A DNA stretch of 64,000 nt, taken from NCBI GenBank assembly GCA_030248215.1, contig JASANG010002596.1, positions 1-64,000 of the forward strand, given 5' to 3'. Shown one piece after another: positions 49,154-61,290 of this stretch (the stretch's first letter is position 1; each line of letters opens with the position of its first letter). The position numbers and the translations under genes were made by a program. The notes under the pieces were generated by a model that saw only the letters and a program-made list of their open reading frames with translations, was not told the origin of the DNA and made no database searches. This DNA is from Enoplolaimus lenunculus (taxonomy: Eukaryota > Nematoda > Enoplea > Enoplida > Thoracostomopsidae).

Positions 49154-50342
49154 TTACTGAAACATTTGGTTGAAAAAAACGCAACTGAATAGCAATACAG
49201 CGATAGCATTCAAGTAAATTCTACCACTTTGTCCACTGATCATTGGTTCTGCAGTGATCATAGTAGTGTCTCGAAGATCATCAAACGATACCGCGTTGCA
49301 TTCATTTGAAGTGCAGTAGCAAACAGTTGCATTAATGTGTTCACCTGTGTCCAGTTGATGCTCGTATATTTCGCATGTTGCTTCTAAAATAGAAAAGTAG
49401 TGTGGAAACCAAATCAGGTTAGTACTTTTACTGGCTAGCTATTATAATTTAAATAAAACGAGCCTAACTGCTGAAAACTTCTCCTGGAGATTTGGATGTC
49501 TAGTGTAAGTACTTCTGGCCAAGGACAGGACCGTAACAGTAGTATACACAAGCAAATTTATAAAGCCTAATAAAGGCAAAGCGTATGGACAAACCTTTAC
49601 CGAAAAATATGCCTAAACTGGTCCGCCCCTGACCTTTATGCAACTTCCACAATAACATTCGTACACCAAGTGACTTTTGAGGGGGTAGTGTCATGGACAC
49701 TGAAGCCAAAAATGCTTCAGCATCCTGGACGTTGAAACCAAAAAGATTCAGTGTCCTGGACATTGTAGCATTTTTGGCTTCAGTATATAACGTTTTACCA
49801 ATATCATCACAGGAATATGGCAATGCTTGATACCTAGCGCTGGAACAAACTACTTACAGGAACACTATCCCGCACTCTTCTAAGCACAATAGCTCACTAC
49901 GACTGAGGTCCAAGGGTCTTTCAGGTCTTAATATATGCTCGTATGATTGTTCAATCCTGCACATTGTATATTAAGTTCCGCGTGCACAGTTTGCACTAAA
50001 GTTGCTCATAGTTATACTCTATATGAGAAAGTTATTAAACATACCTTTCTTATCAGAACATCCTTTCCTCACATAATTCTTATCGTCATCAAGCTCTGCG
50101 TGCTTAATATAGCACGAATTTGACGATTTCGCACATTCGATTTGTTTTCCATCGCAATTTCTTGTTTCGGCGTTTTCTGTAGGACCGCAGATGACACACT
50201 TTAGCTGAGTTTCGATTTCATTTTCAGATCCATCTTCAGTTTCTTCTGCAGTGCATGACGTTGAAATTATTGCAATTAATACAAAAACGATAAACAGCAA
50301 TGGATGAATAGCATGTTTATAGTTGGCACGTTTAGTGGTCAT
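49154..50342 (-). CDS. GPI-anchored Ly6/uPAR-type (LU, three-finger) protein, 2 exons
   Basis: Exon 1 is 50342-50045 and exon 2 is 49383-49154; the donor GTATGT and an acceptor after 'attttag' join in phase 1 to give 175 aa. Residues 1-31 are a signal peptide. The mature part has ten cysteines at 49, 52, 63, 70, 77, 95, 103, 121, 123 and 128. It opens LKCVICG and closes CYCTSNECN, the C-x2-C start and C-x4-C-N finish of an LU three-finger domain. NAT at 117-119 is a glycosylation sequon. The protein ends in a small-residue stretch (about 149-153) and a hydrophobic tail (YLNAIAVLLFSCVFF), a GPI-attachment signal. Such proteins sit on the outer cell surface and often modulate receptors or channels; this one's partner is unknown. 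The intron is 661 bases. A hAT MITE at 50433-50650 lies about 90 bases before the start codon and may be in the promoter. Confidence 0.87.
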
Positions 50343-50432
50343 ATTTTTACGCTATGCAAACAGCAAAACAATAATATTTTAGAGACGTATATGGTTAGTG
50401 GAAGAGCTTATACAAACTGTTAGACTATCAGC

Positions 50433-50650
50433 CAGGCTGCAATTCCGGTTCCGGTAGGGAAATGCGGTATTTTTCACTATCTGGTTCCGGTACAAATTCC
50501 GACATGTTTTCACCGGAATTAACCGGTATGTTCGGTATTGAAAATTTTTCACATACGATAATTTAACAAAAATTGATATATTGTTCTAAATTTTATTTTT
50601 GTAAAATTGTCTGAGCGGTTCCGGTATTTTATAATTCCGGTTGCACCTTG
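50433..50650. mobile_element. hAT-type MITE, CCGGAA family, upstream of the LU gene
   Basis: Left end 'caggctgcaattccggttcc', right end 'ataattccggttgcaccttg'. Subterminal CCGGTA/TTCCGG blocks as in 8983-9388. The possible 8-bp flanks agree only with a one-base shift, so the limits are uncertain by a base or two. Confidence 0.68.
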
Positions 50651-51012
50651 CATCAGCATACTTTTATATTAATAGCTGAGATATGTCTTCGCATTCTCAA
50701 ATATGCAAAGCATCTGAAGGCAGATGGTGATAGGCTTTGTATAAAGAACATGCGAACAATGTGGTAAGTTACAATTTTTGCACTTTAGTTCATAAGATGC
50801 CACAATTAGTGTGTTTAACAAACCGATTACTAACTGGTAATAGTTTCAAAAGGCAGCTGAGAATGCGGCTAATGGTTATTGTAAAAGCGAAAAGCTTAAA
50901 CCCTAATTGTCAGTGGAAGAACCTATTGTATCAAAGTATTGGCGTAAAGCTAATTGCTAGTGTAAGAACCCACTGTATCAAAGTATTGGCTTTGTTTCAA
51001 AAATCCATCTAC

Positions 51013-51096
51013 TTAGAGTTGCGCTCTACTAGCCGCGCGCCGCCGGACGCTGCCGCGCGTGCCGGTGTCCGGCGAAGTAGTATAGCGTAACCATAA
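51013..51096. mobile_element. Short GC-rich palindromic MITE, relative of 25403
   Basis: Ends 'ttagagttgcgctctact' and 'agtagtatagcgtaacc' with a CGCGCCGCCGGACGC-type core. Same terminal words as the element at 25403-25627, with a different and shorter core. Confidence 0.55.
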
Positions 51097-53531
51097 ATCT
51101 ATTGCCGAGGTCTAAATTTTTTTCAACGCCTGGTCAAAATACAAAAATCCAATGATTTTGCGAAACGGCTGAAGTCATGCGATCGTTCGGCTTCTATAGC
51201 TACACACTGCATTATAACGCTGGTAAATTTTTGTGATTTGCTCACTACGCTGTTTGCGAGATTGGTCCATGTTATGATCATGGATGGAATATTTTTCTGC
51301 GGCTTCAGCTTTAGACTAATTTTTTGCTTATGCATAGGCTTAGGCCTATTACGTGTTGTTCATTCTTACACTTAGGCTTAGACTTGCAAACAGGTTTAGG
51401 CTCAGAAATATGCTTATTCTACAGTTATGACCCGGTTCTATATATTAGTCGGAAGTTTTAGCGGTTTAAAAATGGAAAAACAAACATTAACAGAATAAAA
51501 ACATAGACAATTTATGTATTATGATCATGATAGGAGATATACCAATATATTCGAAGTAAAACTACATTCTAAAAATTGGATAACTTTATGCCTATCTATT
51601 CATATTTACAACTAACTTTTATAGTATCTAAATCGATCATATTTTTTCACAGACAAAATCTGCTACGGTACATTGAGCCTAGCAATAACACAGTGAATCT
51701 AAATGTGATTTTTAAAATTTGCACAAATAACAAACTATTTTATGACGTTAAATGTTCGTTTTTTTTTGAGAAAACGATGCTTTATATACCAGAACTTTAA
51801 ACCAAACTGTAATAGATGCTACTTCAACTTGACAAAAGAGCGATGAACCTAAAACTCTGCTTTGAAGACGGTAGAGATATAACATATGTATGTAATGGAC
51901 GAACCCAGAGCTAGTGGGTCAAAAAGGACTGCTGGTCCTGTCAGAAAATGTTTAATTTCTATTGGAGACAAATAGCTCCAACTAGTAAATTGTGAAAAAT
52001 TTCGGAATGACCTCTTTGCAAAGTTATCACTTATGTGGAATATTGCAACGTTTCAACAAAAACATAAAACAATCGAGAATATTGCGAAATCAACATCAAT
52101 ACGGCTTTTAGTATGATAAAAGATTTGCTAATGTATTATTTTTTGTACTGTTTTTAAATTCAGGATTCATAACGTTTAAACATTATTTAAGCTCTTGTGC
52201 ACATTTAGTTCATGATTAAAGCTTTATACTTTAGGCTTAGATTTGGTGTATATAGTTAAATCTTTTACCTACGCCTAACCGTACATGTGGGGAAAGTGTA
52301 TAAACAACATCTAAAGTTTCTCAAAATCTGCCTGAATTTAGCTCCTATTTCTTGAAATTTTTCGTTTTGCAATTTCGAGACCAAAAAACTGTCACCTGGA
52401 ATCATGTCCGTATTCTTAAATGTGTGCAACATCTGCTACCGGTCGATGAGAGGTCTTGTAAACTTCAGATAAGGATTTGGATTCTGATTTTTACTGCTGC
52501 TATGCAGAGATCTGTAGTTGAGTTAAATCGTTTGTTTGAAAACCTATTACTAATTGAAAATGTGATCTACCCACTATTGAAAATACGGCTTCTTAAATTA
52601 GATCGTTTTAGAGTTGTGTATTTCGCACTTGACTACTAAAAACAAATATATACGTTGCGGATTTCCACGTCAGTTGGCATATATTGCAGGTTGTTCCGGT
52701 TCAAATATGTACAGGCTTTTAGTATATGCATGATGCAAACGTTTATTTGCGATCGTGTTCAATGAAACGGCAGAACTTTATTTTGGCGTTTTTATGACCG
52801 GGCTTATATTTCGGTTATTACATTCAAAATTGAATAACCTAAAATTGTGCTTGCAAGTTATAGCTCTGCGAGTCGACGTTGAGTTTTCTTGACTGTACCA
52901 AGGTACTATTGTGCGCTTTTCTTCCCATTTATATACGCTTGTGTTTCTGAAAAAAGACCGTTCCTGATCTATACATGGGCTGAAAACAACGCTAGCTTTG
53001 TGCTAAGGCTAAACCTGTATCTCAACCTATGATTAAGCCGAAAATCTACACCTTTGCTTTTAATGTGGGAGTTGTATATGAAACTACCATGGAACATTTT
53101 AGTATATTTTAACGCCTAAAAATCTGTTTCTATTGCGTGCATTAATTTTAGTTTTAAGAATCATAACGTAATGAATTCCATACAAATGAAATGAAATTTT
53201 TAAAAATCATGCTATACTAACTATTAATACTTGTAGTTGTAAACTGTTGCGATCCAAAATTACGTTTATACAATTAATACTGCAAGTGTAGATTTTAGCT
53301 TTTTTATAAACAAAGAAATTGTTCCTACTGGAAGTAGTTTTAAGAATTTTAATACTATCGAAATGACAGCTTATTTAACTAAAGAAAAACAACAGGCGCT
53401 TTAGTTATTTTGGCTGCGGTACTTAAAATACAATATAGCACTTGTGATGCTTGTAAAGCTACAAAGTGCCAAATTTGAGTTATTGAATTAGTACCGAGCG
53501 CAATTTTAGGAATTTCAGTCCATGTAAAAAT

Positions 53532-53820
53532 CAGGGGCGGAACGTTTTTCTGTGGGACTAGAAAAGAGTACGCTTACGCTTTAGACTATTTTTTCTTGGT
53601 TTAGGCTTACACAGCAAAAAGGCGGACTCAACTTGACTCTCTCCGAAATAGGCTCTACGTGACTGCACAAACTGAGTCAAAGAGTCAAAGATGCGACTCA
53701 GAGACGTAGGCTTAGGCTTAGGATATGCTCATTCTTATGCTTGCGCTTAGGTTTAGGCTTAGGCTTAGGCTTAAGAATTTGCTTATAATACTGTTCCCCC
53801 TGTTCTCTACATTGGCCGGA
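53532..53820 (+). repeat. TTAGGC-bearing dispersed element with a nested fold-back MITE piece
   Basis: Head 'caggggcggaacgttttt', then a piece of the fold-back MITE (about 53609-53704: 'gactctctccgaaataggct', 'aaactgagtcaaagag'). A run 'ttaggtttaggcttaggc' with further TTAGGC units follows, then tail 'cttataatactgttcc' and 'ctctacattggccgg'. This is the longest TTAGGC run in the window. It ends about 60 bases before the DUF4062 gene start codon. Confidence 0.7.
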
Positions 53821-53882
53821 ATTTCTAACATAAGTATTTGTTGCTGTTGCATGAAATTCTGCTCGTTAAAATCATTTTTATA

Positions 53883-56800
53883 ATGGGAGCTTATTCAACT
53901 AAAGCAAAAGAAGAGAAACTTAAACGAATAGCCGAAGAAGACTGGGTTCGAATTTGCGGCCCTGATGATCACGACTCACAAATGCTGCATCCAAACAAAT
54001 CTCACAAAGATAGCAGAATTTCGCCGCATCCTGAGCTTTCATCCTCACAGCCGAAATTCAAACCTTCGCGACCTTATCCGTCACTGACTCATCATTGTGT
54101 TCGCGTATTTGTTTCGTCAACTTTTAAAGATTTTCACGCAGAACGAGAAGTACTCACGAACGATGTGTTCCCGGAACTCGAGACATGGGCTGCCAAACGT
54201 GGCATTTGCTTGGTTCTTACTGATCTGCGTCGAAATTTTCCATCGGACTGCAAACCGCACCAGCTGGCGTTTGCATCGATGCAGTATATTTTTGAGTATG
54301 TTTAGATTTTGGAACGACATTGAGGCCGTGTTTTTTAGAAGCACTTTGTTCTCATTTAATATACCGAGTCAGCAATATGGAAACTCAAGTATTCTTTAAT
54401 TTTATTTCATTAAAATCAGTTGTTTATCGTATTGGTGAATTTAGTGATCATGTTCAAAGATCGGGCCAACGTATAGAACATGGCCGTAACACAAGTAACA
54501 GCATATTCCTAAGCCTAAGCAGAAAAATTAACTTATAGCCAGCGGCGCCGGAAGCAAATTCGTTTTAACGGGCACAATGTTACCTTAAATGGCCGAATGC
54601 TAAAGAGTGTTATTTCGCCAAAATCATATTGTTTTGCGAAAAAAATCTGACAGACCAGATGTTCCAGTAAAATGATGTATTCTTAACTCTGCAGTATCGC
54701 GAAAGCTTTTTTCGCTATTCAACATTACATAAAATGAAATCGTTTATGTTAATCACTGGCAAATTGTCAACGATACCGGGATAAATGCTCATTATATCAG
54801 CATGTGGTTTAATCGCTTTTGTGTCTATGTGACCTCAACAGTGCCAAAGCAGACTGGGGCCGGGGCTTTCCAGTAACTGCATGCTGGAAACCCTGACGTA
54901 GAGGTACATCCAGAATTTCTCGGTGTTCCATCTAAGGTTCTCCGTCTGAGCTCACGCTCATGTTTGATAGCTGTGACGGCACCCTTCCGAACACTGTTTC
55001 ACATAAAAGTTGCAAAATGGTGAATCTAGAATGTAAACCCATGTTTAAAATGAATCACACTTCGCGCACAGCGGGCAATTTTTTAACATTTTGTTTTAAA
55101 GTAGCTAAACAGCTCATATTTTTGGTAAAAACGTTTACTATCTTCATATACTTTAACCAGGGGAGTCCGCACACGGCACACAGCAGTTAAAGATTTCTGT
55201 TACTACCTTCTTTATTATTTTGATTCATGAGAGTTATCTTATCTTAACTAAAATTGTAATCCAGCGAGTGTAGCGAGCGAAACCTTTGTTGGCATTTAGT
55301 AGCCTGGCGGTTATTGTAAAGGCCTGTTCTTTTGCTGTAATACACTGCAAAAATGGTGAGTCAAATTGACTCTCCGAAATATGCTTTTCCTGACTATACA
55401 AACAGTCAAAATTCGACTCCCCCATAGTCAAATTCGATTCACAGAATCGCTCAGTGAGCCGAAGTTGTTTCTGGCGGAGTCGAATTTGACTCAGTTTGTA
55501 TAGTCAGGAAAAGCCTATTTCGGTGAGAGTCAATTTGACTCACCATTTTTACAGTGTACGTTTTCCAATATTGTAGCTTAGGTTTACTTTTCTGCAGTCC
55601 CGCAGCGAAACGTTCCGTCTCTCATGTTTACATGGGCCAAAGAACGGACGCCACTGCTGTGGATTGAATTTTTATTCCTAATTAATTCCCGTTGTTGCAA
55701 CATTGTTCTGCAAACTTTTCGCAAACCATCTGACAAAACGCAACGCAAACTAGGTGAAGAACTTATAAAAATTGCAGCACCAACATCGTAGCGCAATGCG
55801 CATATACGCCATAGTTTACTGTTGTTGCGGATTAATTGTTTCTATCACTTGTTTTTGTATACATAAGATTTATTATACAAACACAAAAATAGTTGGAATG
55901 GTGTCCAAATTACGGACCTAGTTAAGTATATTGGACTGCACACTTCAAGAGATAAAGACCGGGAGACCTATAGACTAAAAAGTTTACACAAGGCACAAGC
56001 ATATATAATTGGCTTACGTTTAGGTTTACGCTTGGAATAAGGTTTGGGCTAAGACTTATATTTAGGCTAGGATTTCGTTTGGGGTTAGTAGACAGGCACC
56101 TATTGTTAACACAGGCCAAATTAAGTATCGCGAGAGTTATAGCTTTAATAATACTTTTATATGTATTTTATTGCAGCGAAGTGTCCCAATGTCGCATAGA
56201 CGGCGGCCAACAACCAATATTTATCGCCATCATCGGTAATCGACCTGGATGGATTCCAGCTCAATCTGAACTTCCGTTCCGTTCAACTCAACTCCAATGC
56301 ACTCGATCATTCGGGTACACCAACGCTCGTAGCACAAGCCCGGAACCGGATTCAGTCAGGCATATGGCGTTAATTGAAGCGGAAATTGCTCACATCGCGT
56401 ACCGGCTGACAAATCCAAATGCGTTGTTTTTGTTTCGAGAATCAAAATTTTTAAAATCCGTTCCGATGCAATATCGTGCACATTTTGTTGACGTTAATTC
56501 GCTTCTGCGTGTACGGGTTGACGTTTTGAAAAGTGAGTTAAATTTCAAGGGTTCACGTGGCGGCCACGGTACACAAAAGAGGTCTGGCTTCTGGTTGAGG
56601 TTTCAGGAGAAAATCGATTTCCGGCGGCTTTCGTTTCTGTCGAAGTTTTGTAGGATATATATCGCATTTTGGGTTGTGAAATTTTTCGTGTTATGAAATC
56701 TTGGGTTTCAGTGTAAAACAATTTTGGAAGCTATGTATATTAATTGAGTAGATTTGTCAAACGCTAATTAAAATCAGATTGTTGGTAACAAAGTCTGTGC

Positions 56801-59800
56801 TCGTTTTCTTGACGTTCGTAGCACCTATTAGTAGTTAGTGACAGGTCTGGCTGGTAACCTTCAAATCAGTAAATGAAGAGTTTGGAATTTAGCAGAATTT
56901 ACGGATTTGATTTGTCTCACTTCTGTGCAAAAATTTAGAAATCTGCAACTGCAGAAGTTCCCGAGTTTATATATCAATTACAAATTGGTCATTCATAGGT
57001 GGTATACATATTAAAAAGCATATTTGTTTTCATGTCAGTCTTAGGTTACAGGTCGTATTGAAAGTTACTTCCCACCCGGTCAAATTGGACACTATTGCGG
57101 CGAGTACGAAGGTATTAATGAAAGAACAAAAACGATCACATTCCGGCGCCTTGAAGGGTTCAAGCGGTTGGTTTACGAGTTTGTTAAACGGCGAATCGGG
57201 TTCACGTACCCTAAACCAACAGCGTTAGCGCTGACAGGCTGGCTGGACACTACATCATGTTTACCCGATGTGAACGACGCGAAAATTACAAATACATTAC
57301 TCTCTTGCAGTCCCTCATTACAACTGAAATCGTGGTACCAAAAAGAATATGCAAATTATTGCGTTCGAAAGAACTTGTTAGTTACGCGCGACCCTAATAA
57401 TATTTATTCCAAGCTGGAAGGTAAGATTTTCGATTTATTAAACTCGCCGGTAAGCTTGTCGACAAAATCCGAGCAATCCAATGAGTTGAAAAATGATGCG
57501 GACCTCAATTATGCCAGCAATGACAGCCAGCACGTTCCAAATGGACAATGCGGAGTAATTGCAATTGTGGGCAAAACAGGATCAGGCAAAACTTCGATAA
57601 TGGCGAATCTGGCATTAAATTTATTAGACCAACTGGACCAGATAGCATTAGAAAACGAACCAAACTTCAGGCAAACCTCAGCAGCCGCAAAAGCATCGGT
57701 ATTTCTCCATTTTTCTTGTTCGTACTCGTTCGCCACAAGAGCATCTGAGCTCACGTTAAGATTGGCACATTTCTTGAGGCTCGTTGATACCAAACCAGAT
57801 AATTTAACAGAATCCGAGTCTGTAGTTCAAAGGATTGCTGCATTGCTCGCTGAAAAGTCGATGAATACTGCAGAAACGACCAAAATACAACGAAATATTT
57901 TGATTATTGACGGAATGGATAACTGTACGTTTGACTGGCTCCCGGAATCTATAGACAGCACTAAGTGTTGTGTGTTGGTTTCCGTTACCGAAGGTAGCAT
58001 ACTACATCGTGACATACAGACCAAATTTTCTGATTCTCACAATCACAATAGAGTTATGAAAATTATGAACATAGCTGACTCAGTGAACGGCTTAAATTCG
58101 GACGATTTGAAAAATTTTTGCCATTCAATTTGGTTGTTTTACTCGCAAACATCGTTCGACGAATCAGCCGAACTTCAAATGGAATCTCAACTCAGGTTGA
58201 AAGATGAATTCAACGACAGCTTTCAACTATGGCAACAATATCAAACGTCTCGCCACAGGCAACGTCAAAATGAAAACATGCTTTCCGCTGAACAATATCC
58301 ACTATTTTCAGAATTATTTTCGCAAGGGATTAAGCTACTTCTCTTAGACGGTGCGGAGACAAGCGATGCTTATGGATCGAAAAATCAAATTCAAAAATTG
58401 ATACACGCAGCAAATCTTTACGAATTCGCCCAGGTGTCGCTGGTAATGTTAGAGCGTACGGGACCAGTTTCACACTACTGTATTGCAATTTTATGTTTCC
58501 TTTGTTGCGCTAATGAAGCGCTCGGATTGACCGAACATGATTTGAGAAGTTTGTTATCGGTTGTTCATAAACATACGTTGCCGAGTACCATTCGAAACGT
58601 GCTCATAATAAATGCGGACCCATCTCACAATCAACCAAACGTCGGTGGAAGTTGTCGCAATGAAGAGTTAAGAAACGGATATCTACCTTCAGGTCGCGGA
58701 TCCGCACGTTCTGAACGCGTGCAAGCCGAAGTCATCAACGAAATGAGTCCAAGATCAGAACAGATCACAGAATGCGAGAGTGTTAAAGAAGGTGAATTGA
58801 GGGATGATCAAAGCGATTTTGCCGCCTGCGTAGCGGCAAACATCAATCGTGAAACGCTTTCATCTTTGCCGGAAGTATTTTCAGAACTATCCGCTCTACA
58901 ATGGAACCTTGCATATGAATATGTTAAACATTTGCTGCGGTGTATAGGCTCATCGAGACATCGTCGGTATACAATACGGTTTTCGGCGTTTCGAACAGTT
59001 ATTGAAAACCGTTACAAAATCAAAGATAACACAGTATCTGGTATTAAACTCACAAACACAGGTATATATTTTCATCAAATTATTGCTGCTTATTTTGCAA
59101 CACCACACAACTACAACTATTTACGTTACGAGTCGTTACTTTACAGCTTAAATCAACTTGGGCAATTTGAAAGCATATTCGAAATCGTTTGCGGTCGTTC
59201 TTCGCCGCAACGTGAATGGAAACAAGTTATTGATCATTTTTTCAACGAAACAAACTCAGCTTTCATTGTTGACCTTCTTCAGACGGTGCCGAACGGCCCA
59301 GCTACTGCAGTACAGCGATGGAAACGAAGCTTGAAAGCTGAAACTTTCGTAGCATCAAATGAAAACTGCAAAAATTTGGGCTACGACTACAAAACTCTAA
59401 GCGAGCCGTATGGTACAGATCGAAAAATTGAAAAAACGCACAACGATGAATTAATAAATAACGAAAATGATTACGAAGATAGTAAAGCCGTTGGTGAAAA
59501 ACTGAATGAATCCGAATTGTATGAAGTAAATTTAGAAACAATCAACTCGAACGAGGTGGACACTAACCAAAACGGCAAAAATAACGCTGGAGTAGGTAAC
59601 GGTAATTCTAAAATTACTATTAAATGCAATACTTATCTAGAATATTGCAAACTGCAGTACAAAATAGGTGTGCTAGCCATCCAGCTGAACGATTTGCATA
59701 ACGGTATTGAATTGCTTACTGATTGCACTGCGTTGCTGAATCAAATTAAGCAGCGTTATATCGGCAAAACATACATATTGGAAACAAAGAAAATTGATCA

Positions 59801-60746
59801 ATTTATACTTCATTGCTGTGAGTTAGTGATTTTAGCTCAACGTTCACAATTAAGTCAAGATGGTAACGTATACCGCAGACATCTGCAAGTTTTGGAGAAA
59901 GTTCAAACAATTTTAGAGAATTGCATTGCGATTTGCAAGCAAGCACAGGGAAGCGGTATAGATTATAGCAAGTGCGTGGATAAAGGTGACGAAGCGACGC
60001 AGAAAAACGGTGCATCACAAGCTTGGTACTTCCACGAAATTAGCCGAGTTGAGTACGAGCTCGCGATTCGGTCTTGGACCGCAACAGATTGCACTCTTTT
60101 GCTGGAAGATGCTCAAACTAACTTGTTACGATGTGAAGAAATGCTTACGTTCGCGCGAAATCAAGCGTCAGCCTCAACAGCAGAACAAGAACGACGAAAA
60201 AGTGTTAGTGCAAAATTGAATTTAGGAATTAAATCAACTGAATTACAGAATGAGCCAAGTGGGAGGCTGGGCAACGCAGAGCAGCGGGGAACTTCAACAA
60301 ATGACGAATTCTGGTTAGATCGACATTATGAAATTGTTCAAACGAATAAGCAGTTTTTAAAATTTAAAGCAACAGTCTTGACAACAAAAGGTGTTTGCAG
60401 TTTGCCTGTGGTCGGAAGTATGACAAGCAACCTACAATCCGCTGTCACAACGTTAGCGTCGGAAATCGGACCGTGCCAACTGGAATCTGAGTTTGCTTTG
60501 AAAAGTCTTGCAGTAATCCATGAAGAAATTGGAAATTTTGAACAATCGTTTAAGTTTTGGACTGATCTTTTTCGGCATTGTGTTCGCTTGTACGGCGAAA
60601 CTCATTCAAGAACGCGTTCGATTCAAACCGTCTTATTAGCGCCACTGTATCAGGATCACATGGAAACCTTAATCAATGAGGATCCATGGATTTTACAACA
60701 TATGCCAGAATATCTTGGGAATATTGTGCCACATGGACTACGGTAG
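53883..60746 (+). CDS. DUF4062 - STAND P-loop NTPase - TPR-like protein, 1487 aa (3 exons)
   Basis: Exons 53883-54295, 56177-56532 and 57052-60746 join in frame (phases 2 and 1), with GTATGT and GTGAGT donors. MGAYST at the start fits N-myristoylation, so membrane attachment is possible. The DUF4062 domain (about 72-170) shows VRVFVSSTFKDFHAERE, VFPELETWA and, across the first intron, FIAIIGNRPGWIP. A linker with RIESYFPPGQIGHYCGEYEG leads to the NTPase: Walker A GKTGSGKT at 430-437, Walker B ILIIDGMD near 539-546 and a sensor-like strand CCVLVSVTEGS near 562. A long helical region, an Asn/Glu-rich spacer (about 1060-1105) and a TPR-like repeat (about 1402-1450, LYGETHSRTR) follow. This order recalls TTC41, NWD1/2, TEP1 and NPHP3: oligomerising ATPase scaffolds. 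Orthology is not settled. The usual DLRWG motif reads DLRRN and GxRYGW reads GNRPGW. Intron 1 holds repeats and an unexplained open stretch at 55597-55795. Exon 3 is unusually long. Confidence 0.9.
54876..55318 (+). repeat. Dispersed repeat, second copy of 42632
   Basis: In intron 1 of the DUF4062 gene. Shares 'atttctcggtgtt', 'gagctcacgctcatgttt', 'aaatggtgaatctaga' and a final 'gcgagtgtagcgagcga' to 'tttgttggcatttag' block with 42632-42918, in the same order. Confidence 0.55.
55343..55556. mobile_element. Fold-back MITE, Tc1/mariner-like, copy 3
   Basis: Starts after TA with 'cactgcaaaaatggtgagtc' and ends 'gactcaccatttttacagtg' before TA. Inner halves 'gaaaagcctatttcgg' and 'aggaaaagcc' mirror each other. 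It lies in intron 1 of the DUF4062 gene. Confidence 0.88.
56817..56955 (+). repeat. SINE body fragment (family of 26163)
   Basis: In intron 2 of the DUF4062 gene. 'cacctattagtagttagtga' then 'taaccttcaaatcag' and 'acggatttgatttgtctc' parallel the two arms of the split SINE at 26163-26800. There is no tRNA head. Confidence 0.5.
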
Positions 60747-60947
60747 TTTCGTATCATAAGTAACCACAGGCCAGTAGTCAGCCTTTGAAAAGTGGTCAGG
60801 CCAATGGCTTTGATCCGACCCGCGGTGCGGTCTGAAATTTTGAATTTAAATTTAAACTTACTTGTATCGCCCAACACCCGAGAGCGGCGTTCGGCCGCTT
60901 TCGGTAGTTGGTGACGACGCACGACGCAGTAAAGGTGCAGCGTAAAC

Positions 60948-60953
60948 AATAAA
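60948..60953 (+). other. Possible polyadenylation signal of the DUF4062 gene
   Basis: A canonical AATAAA lies about 200 bases after the stop codon, a plausible 3' untranslated length. No other support. Confidence 0.35.
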
Positions 60954-61084
60954 ACTTTAGACCAAAAGTTTTGATGCTTCATGTCAGTAGCATCGAATGC
61001 TTTTCGGATGCGGACGGTGGGTGCCAAACGATCCATTTGAGTATCGCTGTAAATTCCAATGAGTTGATTAACCAATTCAGCTAG

Positions 61085-61290
61085 CGAGTTAGTTATTTCC
61101 GAGTTGATATCAGAAAACGTTAACTCACTCTGAGTTCAGTTGTTTTCCCTCTGAGTTGAGTTGACTCTGGGTGAGTTGATTAATTAACTCAGACTGAATT
61201 GAATCAACTCAAAATTGTGAGTTCAGATAGTCCTAACTCAGATTGAGTGATTCAACTCATTCTGAGTTAATATTAATTCACTGAACTTTA
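61085..61290. repeat. GAGTTGA-rich fold-back block
   Basis: The words GAGTT, GAGTTGA and their complements AACTC/TCAACTC recur more than a dozen times, including 'tgagttgattaattaactca', which is nearly a perfect palindrome. It may be a decayed fold-back MITE; the GAGTC words of the 7982 family are similar but not the same. Confidence 0.55.

Larger units (their letters stand above)
50343..53882. other. Repeat interval between the LU gene and the DUF4062 gene
   Basis: Holds a CCGGAA MITE at 50433, a short palindromic MITE at 51013, TTAGGC elements near 51295-51450 and at 53532, and otherwise AT-rich sequence. An open stretch at 52352-52639 is 95 codons long but I recognise nothing in it. The two flanking genes diverge, so both promoters should lie here. 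Confidence 0.5.

Noticed and set aside
50737-51090. 117-codon plus-strand frame as a gene
   Set aside because: It contains a duplicated 'actgtatcaaagtattggc' phrase and runs into a GC-rich palindromic MITE at 51013, so it is open by chance.
53700-53780. Chromosome end or telomere addition site
   Set aside because: The TTAGGC run is degenerate, short, and embedded in a repeated architecture seen at several other loci.
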